A stretch of DNA of 52,491 bases from assembly GCA_017745295.1 (NCBI GenBank), contig JAGHZR010000028.1, positions 1-52,491 of the forward strand, read 5' to 3'. This document shows positions 17,744 through 25,680 of this stretch, one piece after another. Positions within the stretch are counted from its first letter, which is position 1. The number at the start of each line of letters is the position of its first letter. This DNA comes from Novosphingobium sp. (GTDB taxonomy: Bacteria > Pseudomonadota > Alphaproteobacteria > Sphingomonadales > Sphingomonadaceae). The position numbers and the translations under genes were made by a program. The notes under the pieces were generated by a model. It saw nothing but the letters and a program-made list of their open reading frames with translations, did not search any database and was not told the DNA's origin.

Positions 17744-19577
17744 ACCAGCCCTGCTTCTCGCCCTTGTTCTGCTCGTCGAGCCAATTCTTCAACGGCGCGA
17801 AGTAGTCGAGCATCGGCTTGGCGCTCATCTGCGGGGTGCCGGTGAAAGCCTTGAGCGCTTCCGGCCAGGGCTTGGACATGCCCATCTCCAGCATCTTGTT
17901 CAGGTTCGCGCCGACCTTCTTGTCGCCATAGAAGCTGCAACGGTGCAGCGGCCCCTTCCAGCCCGCCTGCTTGCAGGCCGCCTGGTAGAACTGGAACTGG
18001 AGGATGCGCGCGAGGAAGTAGCGCGTGTAAGGCGTATTGCCGGGAACGTGGAACTTCGCCCCGGCATCGAAGCCGTCGTCGCTGCGCGCGGCGGGGGGCG
18101 TGATGCCCTGATAATCCAGACGCATCTTGGTCCAGGCCTTGTTGTAGTCGGCAGGCTGGATCGAGCCGTCGAAGATGCCCCAGCGATAGCGGTCGATCAG
18201 CAGGCCGAACGGCAGGAACGCCACCTTGTCCATCGCCTGACGCAGCAGCAGGCCGATATCCTTGTCGGCGCTCGGCACCTTGGCCTTGTCGAGCAGACCG
18301 ATCTGCACGAGGTACTGCGGGGTGATCGACAGCGCGATGAAATCGCCGATCGCCTCGTGGAAGCCGTCGTTGGCGCCGTTGAGGTAGAGGAACGGCTGCT
18401 TGTTGTAGGCGCGCTGGTAGTAGTTGTGGCCGAGTTCGTGATGGATCGTCACGAAGTCGTTGGAATCGACCTTGGTGCACATCTTGATGCGGATGTCGTC
18501 CTTGTTGTCGACATCCCAGGCCGAAGCGTGACAGATCACCTCGCGGTCGGCGGGCTTCACGATCATCGAACGCTTCCAGAACGTTTCCGGCAGCTGCGCG
18601 AAGCCGAGCGAAGAGTAGAAGCCCTCGCCCGCCTTCACCATGTCGATCGGCGTGCGGCCCTGCGCCTTCAGCAGGTCGCCGATGTCATAGCCGAGATCGC
18701 CCGCACCCTTCGGTGCCACCAGCGGATAGATCGTGCCCCACTCCTGCGCCCACATGTTGCCGAGCAGATCAGCGCGGATCGGGCCATTCTTGGGCTGCAC
18801 GGCATCGCCGTACTTCTCGTTGAGCTTGTGACGCACATAGGTGTGCAGCGCGAGGTAGAGCGGCTTCACTTCCTCCCATAGGCGCTGGGTCTCAGCCGAG
18901 AACTGCTCGGGCGTCATGTCATAGCCCGAACGCCACATGGCGCCGACGTCGGCATAGCCGAGTTCCTTGGCGCCCTGGTTGGCGATACCGACCATCTTCA
19001 CATAGTCGGCTTTCATTGGCTTGCCGACATTGTCGTGCCAGGTCGTCCACATCTCGGCGAACTCGGCGGGCGTATGGGTCAGGTTGCCCATCTCCGACTC
19101 GATGTCCGAGCCGTTGATTTCCTTGCCGTCCAGCGTGCCCCGGCCCTTGCCGTAAGTGGAGGCAAGACGCGTGCTGATCTCGCTGAGCTGCGCCGCCGCG
19201 CCGGGCGTCGTCGGCGCCGGCAGGACGATGCTCTGGCGCAGGATACCCAGCTTGCGCGAAACGTCGGGGTCGAGATCCGGCAGCTTCGCGAACTTCGCCG
19301 CTTCCACCGCGTAGTCTACCTGTTTCTCGGTCAGCAGCCCGTTGGACTGCGCCGCCAGCGCATCGGTATCATCGGTGAGATAGGTATAATTCACCCAGTT
19401 GATGCGGGCATTGTCGACCGAGAAAGCGAACAGGTCCTTCTCGGCAGCCGCGACGAACTCGGCGGCGCCCTGCGCGGTCTCCGGATAAGCCGGAGCGTCC
19501 GCAGCAAAGGCCGGTGCGGCAACGCCGAACGAAAGCCCGGCCGCGAGCGCGGCAAGCGCGGTGGATGCGAATTTCAT
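17742..19577 (-). CDS. Secreted M2 family metallopeptidase (ACE-like peptidyl dipeptidase)
   Basis: 611 residues from the ATG at 19577, with GAGGA six bases upstream. It has a signal peptide (about 1-25, ...APAFA-A). The zinc site is HELGH (380-384) with the downstream ligand Glu408 in GFHEAIGD. Other M2 blocks are visible, such as LLGNMWAQEWGTIYPL and FLPFGLLIDRYRWGIFDG. M2 enzymes release dipeptides from peptide C-termini. Location is probably periplasmic. It faces the TonB receptor gene, so a shared role in peptide use is possible but unproven. Confidence 0.94.
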   Translation of the reverse strand: MKFASTALAALAAGLSFGVAAPAFAADAPAYPETAQGAAEFVAAAEKDLFAFSVDNARINWVNYTYLTDDTDALAAQSNGLLTEKQVDYAVEAAKFAKLPDLDPDVSRKLGILRQSIVLPAPTTPGAAAQLSEISTRLASTYGKGRGTLDGKEINGSDIESEMGNLTHTPAEFAEMWTTWHDNVGKPMKADYVKMVGIANQGAKELGYADVGAMWRSGYDMTPEQFSAETQRLWEEVKPLYLALHTYVRHKLNEKYGDAVQPKNGPIRADLLGNMWAQEWGTIYPLVAPKGAGDLGYDIGDLLKAQGRTPIDMVKAGEGFYSSLGFAQLPETFWKRSMIVKPADREVICHASAWDVDNKDDIRIKMCTKVDSNDFVTIHHELGHNYYQRAYNKQPFLYLNGANDGFHEAIGDFIALSITPQYLVQIGLLDKAKVPSADKDIGLLLRQAMDKVAFLPFGLLIDRYRWGIFDGSIQPADYNKAWTKMRLDYQGITPPAARSDDGFDAGAKFHVPGNTPYTRYFLARILQFQFYQAACKQAGWKGPLHRCSFYGDKKVGANLNKMLEMGMSKPWPEALKAFTGTPQMSAKPMLDYFAPLKNWLDEQNKGEKQGW

Positions 19578-19663
19578 GGGGTCGTCCTCATTTGTCTCTC
19601 TGATGGCGCGGGAGACTAGTCGCCCGCTGGGTGAGATCAACCGTTGAGGAAGGAAGAAAAGGG

Positions 19664-19691
19664 TAAAAGCAGGGGAGCAAGCCTCCCCTGC
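19664..19691 (-). terminator. Intrinsic terminator of the hydrolase gene
   Basis: GCAGGGGA and TCCCCTGC (19669-19691) form an 8-bp stem with a 7-nt loop. On the minus strand a TTTT run follows. It separates the GFA-hydrolase pair from the M2 peptidase. A second perfect palindrome, CCGGGGG-ATCAT-CCCCCGG (19822-19840), lies directly after the hydrolase stop. Confidence 0.7.
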
Positions 19692-19853
19692 ACCCCCATT
19701 ACCGTCAAGGTCGGGTGCCACCTATCCGTTGCGCACTGATGGCTGCGTCGGGAGACTTAATAGCTGCGCCGCAAGGAGCGCACGACGGACAGGGCGCGCG
19801 CGACGCTGACATTCCGAGGGTCCGGGGGATCATCCCCCGGAATCTTCTTCTAC

Positions 19854-20615
19854 TTAATCGAGCAGAAACTCCGCCATGGCCCTGCCCATATCCTTGAACG
19901 TCACCGAGGACATGTGATTGCCCGGCGTCTCGACATAGCGCCCCTGCGGCAGTGCCTCGGCCAATTCCGGCGCCGAGCCGTTGTCGTGATCCTCCGCCCC
20001 GCAAACGCAGAGCGTGGGCATTGCGATCTGCGCGATGGCATCGGCGCCGGTATCGTCAACCGAACCCAGCAGTAGCCGCGCGGCGACACGATCGATCTTC
20101 ATCGACTTCATGAAGGCCTGCGCAACGAAGGCCTTGTCGCCGCGTTCGATCGTGCCGAAGCGGTCGATGGCATCCACGAAGTGTGCGCTGCGCCGCGCCC
20201 ATCCGGAAAGGCCGGTGAGGCCCATGCCGCCGAGGATCAGCTTGCGCGGAGCGAGACCCGCCAGCACGCCGCGCACCGAAGTCCGCGCGCCGAGCGAGAA
20301 GCCGCCGAGGTCGTAGTCGGTGAGGCCGAGCGCCGCGATCACCAGCTTGAGGTCCTCGACCAAGACGTCAGCCGGATAGGCGGCCGGATCGTGCGGCGCG
20401 CCGCTCTGGCCGTGGGCGCGAAGGTCGGGCATGAAGACCTCGAAACCAGCATCGGCGAGGATCTTCGCATTGCCGTACTTGATCCAGTTCACGTCGGCGC
20501 TGGAGAACAGGCCGTGGAGCAGCAACAGCGGCCGCGCGCCGGTGTCGCCCATGACATGCACCGCCAGATCGGTGCCTGCGTAACCTTCGATGACTTCCTT
20601 GCGCAGATCGCTCAC
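19854..20615 (-). CDS. Alpha/beta-fold hydrolase
   Basis: 253 residues starting at a GTG (20615). Oxyanion-hole strand LLLLHGLFSS (about 30-39), nucleophile Ser107 in GFSLG, acid in GAEDHDNG (Asp209 or Asp211) and His234 in GNHMSS give a complete triad. The substrate is unknown. Its GTG begins directly at the base after the TAA of the preceding GFA-type gene, so the two are almost certainly co-transcribed and translationally coupled. Confidence 0.88.
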   Translation of the reverse strand: MSDLRKEVIEGYAGTDLAVHVMGDTGARPLLLLHGLFSSADVNWIKYGNAKILADAGFEVFMPDLRAHGQSGAPHDPAAYPADVLVEDLKLVIAALGLTDYDLGGFSLGARTSVRGVLAGLAPRKLILGGMGLTGLSGWARRSAHFVDAIDRFGTIERGDKAFVAQAFMKSMKIDRVAARLLLGSVDDTGADAIAQIAMPTLCVCGAEDHDNGSAPELAEALPQGRYVETPGNHMSSVTFKDMGRAMAEFLLD

Positions 20616-21059
20616 TTAGGGAACCTCCAGTCCTGCCGCCTTCCAGCGCGAGGCGACGCTTTCGGTCGTCGCGCTGTAGTGCCTGGGCAGGTCCTTGGTA
20701 TCGAGCCACGCGGGATGCAAGCTCTCAGCACCGGAATGCGCGGCGGGGCGGAAGAATTCCGGGGTGTCGAAGCTGCCGAGCGTCAGGTCCATGTTGCCGC
20801 TGCTCTCGATGAAGTCGAAGCCGAGCGGCGTGCCGCAATGCGAGCAGAACGGGCGATGGGCGATGGCGGAGCTTTGATACCAGTCCGGCTCCTGCGCCCA
20901 TTGGACACCGGCCTTCGAGACTTGCACGAAAGCCGCCGCAAAGCCGCCGGTCGCCTTCTGGCAATAGCGGCAGTGGCAGAGATAGGCCTCGTCGTTCTCG
21001 ACCTTGGCCTCGTAACGAATGCGGCCGCACTGGCAGCCGCCGGTCAGGGTTTTGCTCAT
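20616..21059 (-). CDS. GFA family (glutathione-dependent formaldehyde-activating-like) zinc protein
   Basis: 147 residues from the ATG at 21059. Zinc ligands of the GFA fold are present: CQC (Cys9, Cys11), CHCRYC (Cys28, Cys30, Cys33) and CSHC (Cys72, Cys75), followed by GTPLGF. Family members bind zinc through these cysteines. Few act on S-hydroxymethylglutathione, so the name is only a family label. It is first gene of a two-gene unit with the abutting alpha/beta hydrolase. Confidence 0.88.
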   Translation of the reverse strand: MSKTLTGGCQCGRIRYEAKVENDEAYLCHCRYCQKATGGFAAAFVQVSKAGVQWAQEPDWYQSSAIAHRPFCSHCGTPLGFDFIESSGNMDLTLGSFDTPEFFRPAAHSGAESLHPAWLDTKDLPRHYSATTESVASRWKAAGLEVP

Positions 21060-21130
21060 GCGCGCAGAGTAACCCGGAACGCCCTGCCCGCGCCATTGCT
21101 GCCGCGAACGAAGCCGTGATAAAGCGCCCC

Positions 21131-21358
21131 ATGGAAACGACAGACGAACACACGAGCGCCGAAAGCCCGGCACTGAGCCGGCCGCAACGACGCCTGCTGA
21201 AACGAATCTACAACAGCCGAACCGTTCCCATCATCGCCGATGACCAGCCGTTCCTGACGTACAAGGAGGCGTCGCGCTACCTCCTGTCCCTGACGGATGA
21301 CGCGCGCGAGGCCGCATATGCGCAGATGAAGGCATTCGCGACGGACGAGGGCAGATAG
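21131..21358 (+). CDS. Small hypothetical protein
   Basis: 75 residues from the ATG at 21131. I do not recognise the family. It is polar and charged, with a basic stretch RPQRRLLKRIYNSR, a central TYKEASRYLLSLTDDAREAAY predicted helical, and no signal peptide or membrane segment. The coding pattern in the third codon position fits the genome, and a strong terminator follows 18 bp after the stop. It diverges from the GFA gene across about 71 bp. No clear ribosome binding site is visible, which lowers confidence. Confidence 0.6.
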   Translation: METTDEHTSAESPALSRPQRRLLKRIYNSRTVPIIADDQPFLTYKEASRYLLSLTDDAREAAYAQMKAFATDEGR

Positions 21359-21375
21359 ACACGCTGAGCCGCACA

Positions 21376-21415
21376 AGAAAAGGCCTGCGAAGCGAACGCT
21401 CCGCAGGCCTTTTCT
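21376..21415. terminator. Strong bidirectional terminator between the small gene and asd
   Basis: A perfect 14-bp stem (AGAAAAGGCCTGCG / CGCAGGCCTTTTCT) with a small inner AGCG/CGCT stem in the loop. It lies between convergent genes. Confidence 0.9.
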
Positions 21416-21441
21416 ATCGGTTCGGGCCGAAACCCGCCGGG

Positions 21442-22467
21442 TCAGCCCTTCTTGAGGTGACGGCGGCCCAGCAGTTCGGCGATCTGCACCGCGTTGAGCG
21501 CGGCGCCCTTGCGCAGGTTGTCCGAGACGCACCACAGGGCCAGGCCATTCTCCACCGTCGGGTCCTCGCGAACGCGGCTCACGTAGGTCGCGCTGTCGCC
21601 GACGCTCTCGATCGGAGTGACGTATCCGCCGTCTTCACGCTTGTCGACGAGCATGATGCCCGGCGCCTCGCGCAGGATGTCCTGTGCTTCCTCGGCCGAA
21701 ATCTCGTTCTCGAACTCGATGTTCAGCGATTCCGAGTGGCCGACGAAGACCGGCACGCGCACGCAAGTGGCCTGCAGCTTGATCTTGGGATCGAGGATCT
21801 TCTTGGTCTCGACCACCATCTTCCACTCTTCCTTGGTGGAACCGTCGTCGAGGAAGACGTCGATGTGCGGGATCACGTTGAAGGCGATCTGCTTGGTGAA
21901 CTTCCTGGGTTCCACCGGATCGCCCACGAAGATCGCGCGGCTCTGCTCGAACAGCTCGTCGAGGCCCGGCTTACCGGCGCCGGAAACCGACTGGTAGGTC
22001 GAGACGACGACGCGCTTGATCTTGGCCTTGTCGTGCAGCGGCTTCAGCGCCACCACCATCTGCGCGGTCGAGCAGTTGGGGTTGGCGATGATGTTGCGCG
22101 CCTTGTAACCGTCGATCGCTTCCGGGTTCACTTCCGGCACGATCAGCGGCACGTCGGGGTCCATGCGGTAGAGCGACGAGTTGTCGATCACCACGCAGCC
22201 CGCGGCAGCGGCCTTCGGCGCGTAAATCTTGGTCGGCTCGGAACCTGCGGCGAACAGCGCAATATCCCAGCCGGTGAAATCGAAATGCTCGATGTTCTTT
22301 ACTTTGAGCATTTTGCCGGTTTCGCCGAATTCAATCTCGGTCCCGGTCGAACGCGACGAAGCCAGCGCTGCGATTTCGTCGCAGGGGAATTCGCGTTCGG
22401 CGAGGATGTTGAGCATTTCGCGGCCGACATTTCCGGTCGCGCCGACGACGGCAACCCGGTAACCCAT
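21442..22467 (-). CDS. asd: Aspartate-semialdehyde dehydrogenase
   Basis: 341 residues. The NADP-binding start GYRVAVVGATGNVGREML, the active-site Cys132 in NPNCSTAQ, QSVSGAGKPGLDEL and VFVGHSESLNIEF are all diagnostic. It makes aspartate semialdehyde from aspartyl phosphate for lysine/diaminopimelate, threonine and methionine. It is transcribed alone, away from lon, with a 181-bp upstream gap. Confidence 0.97.
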   Translation of the reverse strand: MGYRVAVVGATGNVGREMLNILAEREFPCDEIAALASSRSTGTEIEFGETGKMLKVKNIEHFDFTGWDIALFAAGSEPTKIYAPKAAAAGCVVIDNSSLYRMDPDVPLIVPEVNPEAIDGYKARNIIANPNCSTAQMVVALKPLHDKAKIKRVVVSTYQSVSGAGKPGLDELFEQSRAIFVGDPVEPRKFTKQIAFNVIPHIDVFLDDGSTKEEWKMVVETKKILDPKIKLQATCVRVPVFVGHSESLNIEFENEISAEEAQDILREAPGIMLVDKREDGGYVTPIESVGDSATYVSRVREDPTVENGLALWCVSDNLRKGAALNAVQIAELLGRRHLKKG

Positions 22468-22605
22468 TTCAAGATCCTTCTAGCAAAATCCTGCGGCGAG
22501 ACGCGCGGCAGGAAGGGGGCCGTTACAGCGTGCGCTTGCCCATGACAAGCGCTCTGCGCAAAAGACTTTCTTTTCGACCGTCAATATCGACCGAAAATTG
22601 CCGCC

Positions 22606-22639
22606 GGAACGCTATTTCCGGAAATGGAAAGAGCGTTCC
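22606..22639. repeat. Nested palindrome downstream of lon
   Basis: GGAACGCT (22606-22613) and AGCGTTCC (22632-22639) enclose the perfect palindrome ATTTCCGGAAAT (22614-22625). It lies ten bases after the lon stop. It lacks a T-tract, so it may be a weak terminator or an mRNA-end structure. Confidence 0.5.
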
Positions 22640-22648
22640 GCGACATAT

Positions 22649-25057
22649 TCAGTGCGCGGTGGCGGAAGGCGACGGCGTCTGCGAAGGCGCTGCGGCCAGT
22701 TCGTCCGCCTCAGTCCACTCGATGGCTTCGAGCGGCTCGGTGAGGGCCTTGGCCAGCACTTCGTCGACATGCGAAACGGGAATGATATCAAGACCCTGTT
22801 TCACGTTCTCGGGAATCTCCGCGAGGTCCTTCCGGTTCTCTTCGGGGATCAGCACGGTGGTGATACCGCCGCGCAGAGCCGCCAGCAGTTTCTCCTTCAG
22901 ACCGCCGATCGGCAGCACCCGGCCGCGCAGGGTGACTTCGCCGGTCATGGCGACGTCCTTGCGCACCGGCACCCCGCTCAGCGTCGAGACGATCGAGGTG
23001 ACCATGCCGATACCCGCCGAAGGACCGTCCTTGGGCACCGCGCCTTCGGGCAGGTGGATGTGGATGTCCTTCTTCTGGATCGTCGAGGGCTTGATGCCGT
23101 AAGCGGGCGAGCGCGCCTTCACGAAACTGAAGGCAGCCTGGATCGACTCGCTCATCACGTCGCCGAGCTTGCCGGTCGCCTTGATCTGGCCCTTGCCGGG
23201 CACGGTCACGCTCTCGATGGTCAGCAGTTCGCCGCCCACTTCGGTCCAGGCGAGACCGGTGACGGCGCCCACCTGATGTTCTTCCTCGCCCACGCCGTGG
23301 CGGAACTTGCGCACGCCCGCGAACTCGGAGAGGTTTTCCGGAGTGATCGTGACCTCGGTGGCCTTGCCTTCGAGGATCTGGCGCAGCGACTTGCGCGCCA
23401 GCTTGGCGATCTCGCGCTCCAGCGTACGCACGCCCGCCTCGCGGGTGTAGTAGCGGATCAGGTCGCGCAGCCCGTCCTGGGTCAGCGTGAACTCACCCTT
23501 CTTCAGGCCATGCGCCTCGACCTGCTTGCGCACGAGGTGCCGCTCGGCGATCTCGACCTTCTCGTCCTCGGTGTAGCCTTCGAGACGGATGATCTCCATG
23601 CGGTCGAGCAGCGGCTGCGGCAGATTCAGGCTGTTCGCGGTGCAGACGAACATCACGTCCGACAGGTCGATGTCGAGCTCGAGGTAGTGGTCCTGGAACT
23701 TCGCGTTCTGCTCCGGATCGAGCACTTCGAGCAGCGCCGAAGCCGGATCGCCGCGGAAGTCCTGGCCCAGCTTGTCGATCTCGTCGAGCAGGAACAGCGG
23801 GTTCGACTTGCCGGCCTTCTTGAGGTTGGTGACGATCTTGCCCGGCAGCGAGCCGATGTAAGTACGGCGGTGGCCGCGAATCTCGGCTTCGTCGCGCACG
23901 CCGCCCAGCGACTGGCGGATGAACTCGCGGCCCGTCGCCTTGGCGATCGACTTGCCGAGCGAGGTCTTGCCGACGCCCGGCGGGCCGACGAGGCACAGGA
24001 TCGGCCCCTTCAGCTTGTTGGTGCGCGCCTGCACGGCCAGATATTCGACGATGCGGTCCTTGACCTTGTCGAGCGCGTAGTGATCGGCATCGAGAATTTC
24101 CTGCGCAGAGGAAATGTCGCGCTTGAGCTTGCTCTTCTTGCCCCAGGGCAGGCCTAGCAGCACGTCGAGGTAATTGCGGATGACCGTCGCCTCGGCGCTC
24201 ATCGGCTGCATCGACTTGAGCTTCTTCAGCTCCGCCGTGGCCTTTTCGCGGGCTTCCTTCGACAGGCGCGTGGCTTCGATCCGCTCCTGAAGCTCCTGAA
24301 GCTCGTTCGCTTCCTCGCCGTCGCCGCCGCCGAGTTCCGACTGGATCGCCTTGAGCTGCTCGTTGAGGTAATATTCGCGCTGGGTCTTTTCCATCTGGCG
24401 CTTCACGCGGCCACGGATCTTGCGCTCGACCTGCAGGACGCCGAGTTCGCCTTCCATGAAGGAATAGACCATTTCGAGGCGCTTGAGCGGGTCGGCTTCC
24501 GAAAGCACGGCCTGCTTGTCGCCCACTTTGGCGGAAAGCTGCGCGGCGATGGTATCGGCCAGCTTGGCCGCATCCTCGATCTCGCCAAGCTGGTCGCCCG
24601 CATCCTGCGAGAGCTTCTTGTTGAGCTTGGCATATTCGCCGAACTGCTCGACCACTGAACGCATCATCGCTTCGGTTTCTGTGCCGTCCGCCTCGACCGG
24701 CTCGACGCGCTCGACCTGGGCCACCAGCATCTCGCCCTCGGCGGACTGCTCGGTGCGCAGGGTCTCCAGCTTCGCCCGCTCCTGACCTTCGACCAGCACG
24801 CGCACGGTGCCGTCCGGCAGCTTCAGCAGTTGGAGGACGCTGGCGATGACGCCGGTATCGTAGAGATCGTCGCGGTCCGGATCGTCGCAGCCCGGATCGA
24901 GCTGCGCGAGCAGGAAGATGTCCTTTTCACCCGCCATCGCCGCTTCGAGCGCGGCCACCGATTTCTCGCGTCCAACGAAAAGCGGCACGACCATGCCGGG
25001 AAACACGACGATGTCGCGCAGGGGAAGCAGTGGAAGCAGGTTCAAGGTCATTTCCAT
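22649..25057 (-). CDS. lon: ATP-dependent protease Lon
   Basis: 802 residues counted from the ATG at 25057 (MEMTLNLLPLLPLRDIVVFPG). A start two codons later is equally possible, and a longer form from 25111 is less likely because it would sit on the inferred transcript start. It has the Lon N-terminal domain, an AAA+ core with GPPGVGKT (358-365) and FLLDEIDKLGQ, and a protease domain with catalytic Ser680 in KDGPSAG and Lys723 in GGLKEK. It degrades misfolded and regulatory proteins in the cytoplasm. Upstream is a good heat-shock-type promoter candidate. Confidence 0.97.
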   Translation of the reverse strand: MEMTLNLLPLLPLRDIVVFPGMVVPLFVGREKSVAALEAAMAGEKDIFLLAQLDPGCDDPDRDDLYDTGVIASVLQLLKLPDGTVRVLVEGQERAKLETLRTEQSAEGEMLVAQVERVEPVEADGTETEAMMRSVVEQFGEYAKLNKKLSQDAGDQLGEIEDAAKLADTIAAQLSAKVGDKQAVLSEADPLKRLEMVYSFMEGELGVLQVERKIRGRVKRQMEKTQREYYLNEQLKAIQSELGGGDGEEANELQELQERIEATRLSKEAREKATAELKKLKSMQPMSAEATVIRNYLDVLLGLPWGKKSKLKRDISSAQEILDADHYALDKVKDRIVEYLAVQARTNKLKGPILCLVGPPGVGKTSLGKSIAKATGREFIRQSLGGVRDEAEIRGHRRTYIGSLPGKIVTNLKKAGKSNPLFLLDEIDKLGQDFRGDPASALLEVLDPEQNAKFQDHYLELDIDLSDVMFVCTANSLNLPQPLLDRMEIIRLEGYTEDEKVEIAERHLVRKQVEAHGLKKGEFTLTQDGLRDLIRYYTREAGVRTLEREIAKLARKSLRQILEGKATEVTITPENLSEFAGVRKFRHGVGEEEHQVGAVTGLAWTEVGGELLTIESVTVPGKGQIKATGKLGDVMSESIQAAFSFVKARSPAYGIKPSTIQKKDIHIHLPEGAVPKDGPSAGIGMVTSIVSTLSGVPVRKDVAMTGEVTLRGRVLPIGGLKEKLLAALRGGITTVLIPEENRKDLAEIPENVKQGLDIIPVSHVDEVLAKALTEPLEAIEWTEADELAAAPSQTPSPSATAH

Positions 25058-25124
25058 TTCAACACACACGCGGGGCAGCTGAGAGCCCCCCGGCCTTTCC
25101 CAATACGACATGGGGCGCGGGACG

Positions 25125-25153
25125 ATATGGGGTCTCTCTCGCGCCGCGCAATG
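25125..25153 (-). promoter_or_regulatory. Candidate sigma-32 (RpoH) promoter of lon
   Basis: On the minus strand CCCCATAT (25125-25132) matches the RpoH -10 consensus CCCCATNT exactly. Fourteen bp upstream is CATTGCG (25147-25153), a weak match to CTTGAAA. The predicted start near 25118 gives a leader of about 60 nt before the ATG at 25057. lon belongs to the heat-shock regulon in many proteobacteria. A vegetative-type CTATAT occurs further up at about 25247-25252. Confidence 0.5.
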
Positions 25154-25218
25154 GCGCCGCCGCCGAAAGACTGTGGAAGTGATAGTCGCACCACTTCCCC
25201 CTTTCCCCTAGATCGCAA

Positions 25219-25236
25219 CTCCGGAAAATACCGGAG
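25219..25236. repeat. Inverted repeat in the ybaB-lon gap
   Basis: CTCCGG-AAAATA-CCGGAG is a perfect 6-bp inverted repeat. A weaker hairpin (TTCCGCCA / TGACGGAA) lies about 35 bp away, nearer ybaB, at 25270-25287. Together they could end the dnaX-ybaB transcript. The 286-bp gap 25058-25343 otherwise holds only promoter candidates. Confidence 0.4.
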
Positions 25237-25343
25237 GTTTGATCCAATATAGCGCAATTTCCCGTAACTTCCGCCAGACCTGACGGAAATTACCCCATGG
25301 AAATCGCGAATCGAGGCGGTCCGCAGCGAGAGAGACCGCAGGA

Positions 25344-25679
25344 TCAGAACGGCATCTTGAAGCCCGGCGGCAGGCCCATGCCCTGCTGCGCCTTGGCCAG
25401 TTCCTCACCGGCGACCGAGTCCGCCTTGACGCGCGCGTCGTTGTAGGCGGCCGCGACCAGATCTTCGAGGATCTGCTTCTCGCCGGGCTGGAGCAGGCTG
25501 TCGTCGATCGCTACGCCGATCACGCGGCCCTTGGCCGAGCAACGGATCTTCACCAGTCCGCCGCCCGAAAGTCCTTCGACTTCCATGGCGTCGAGCTTGG
25601 CCTGCGCCTCGTTCATCTGCTTCTGGATGGTTTCGGCCGCCTGCTGTGCGGCCTGGAGCATCTCTTCCATCGACTTCAT
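25344..25679 (-). CDS. ybaB: YbaB/EbfC family nucleoid-associated protein
   Basis: 111 residues from the ATG at 25679 (MKSMEEMLQAAQQAAETIQK). It has the YbaB pattern of an N-terminal amphipathic helix, VEGLSGGGLVKIRCSAKGRV, VAIDDSLL and a long C-terminal helix ending GLPPGFKMPF. The family forms DNA-binding dimers. It starts one base after the dnaX stop codon, so translation is probably coupled. recR, the usual third member of this cluster, is missing: lon follows instead. Confidence 0.95.
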   Translation of the reverse strand: MKSMEEMLQAAQQAAETIQKQMNEAQAKLDAMEVEGLSGGGLVKIRCSAKGRVIGVAIDDSLLQPGEKQILEDLVAAAYNDARVKADSVAGEELAKAQQGMGLPPGFKMPF

Positions 25680-25680
25680 C

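Noticed and set aside
22598..24157. A 519-codon open frame antisense to lon
   Set aside because: It overlaps conserved Lon coding sequence and has no recognisable motif.
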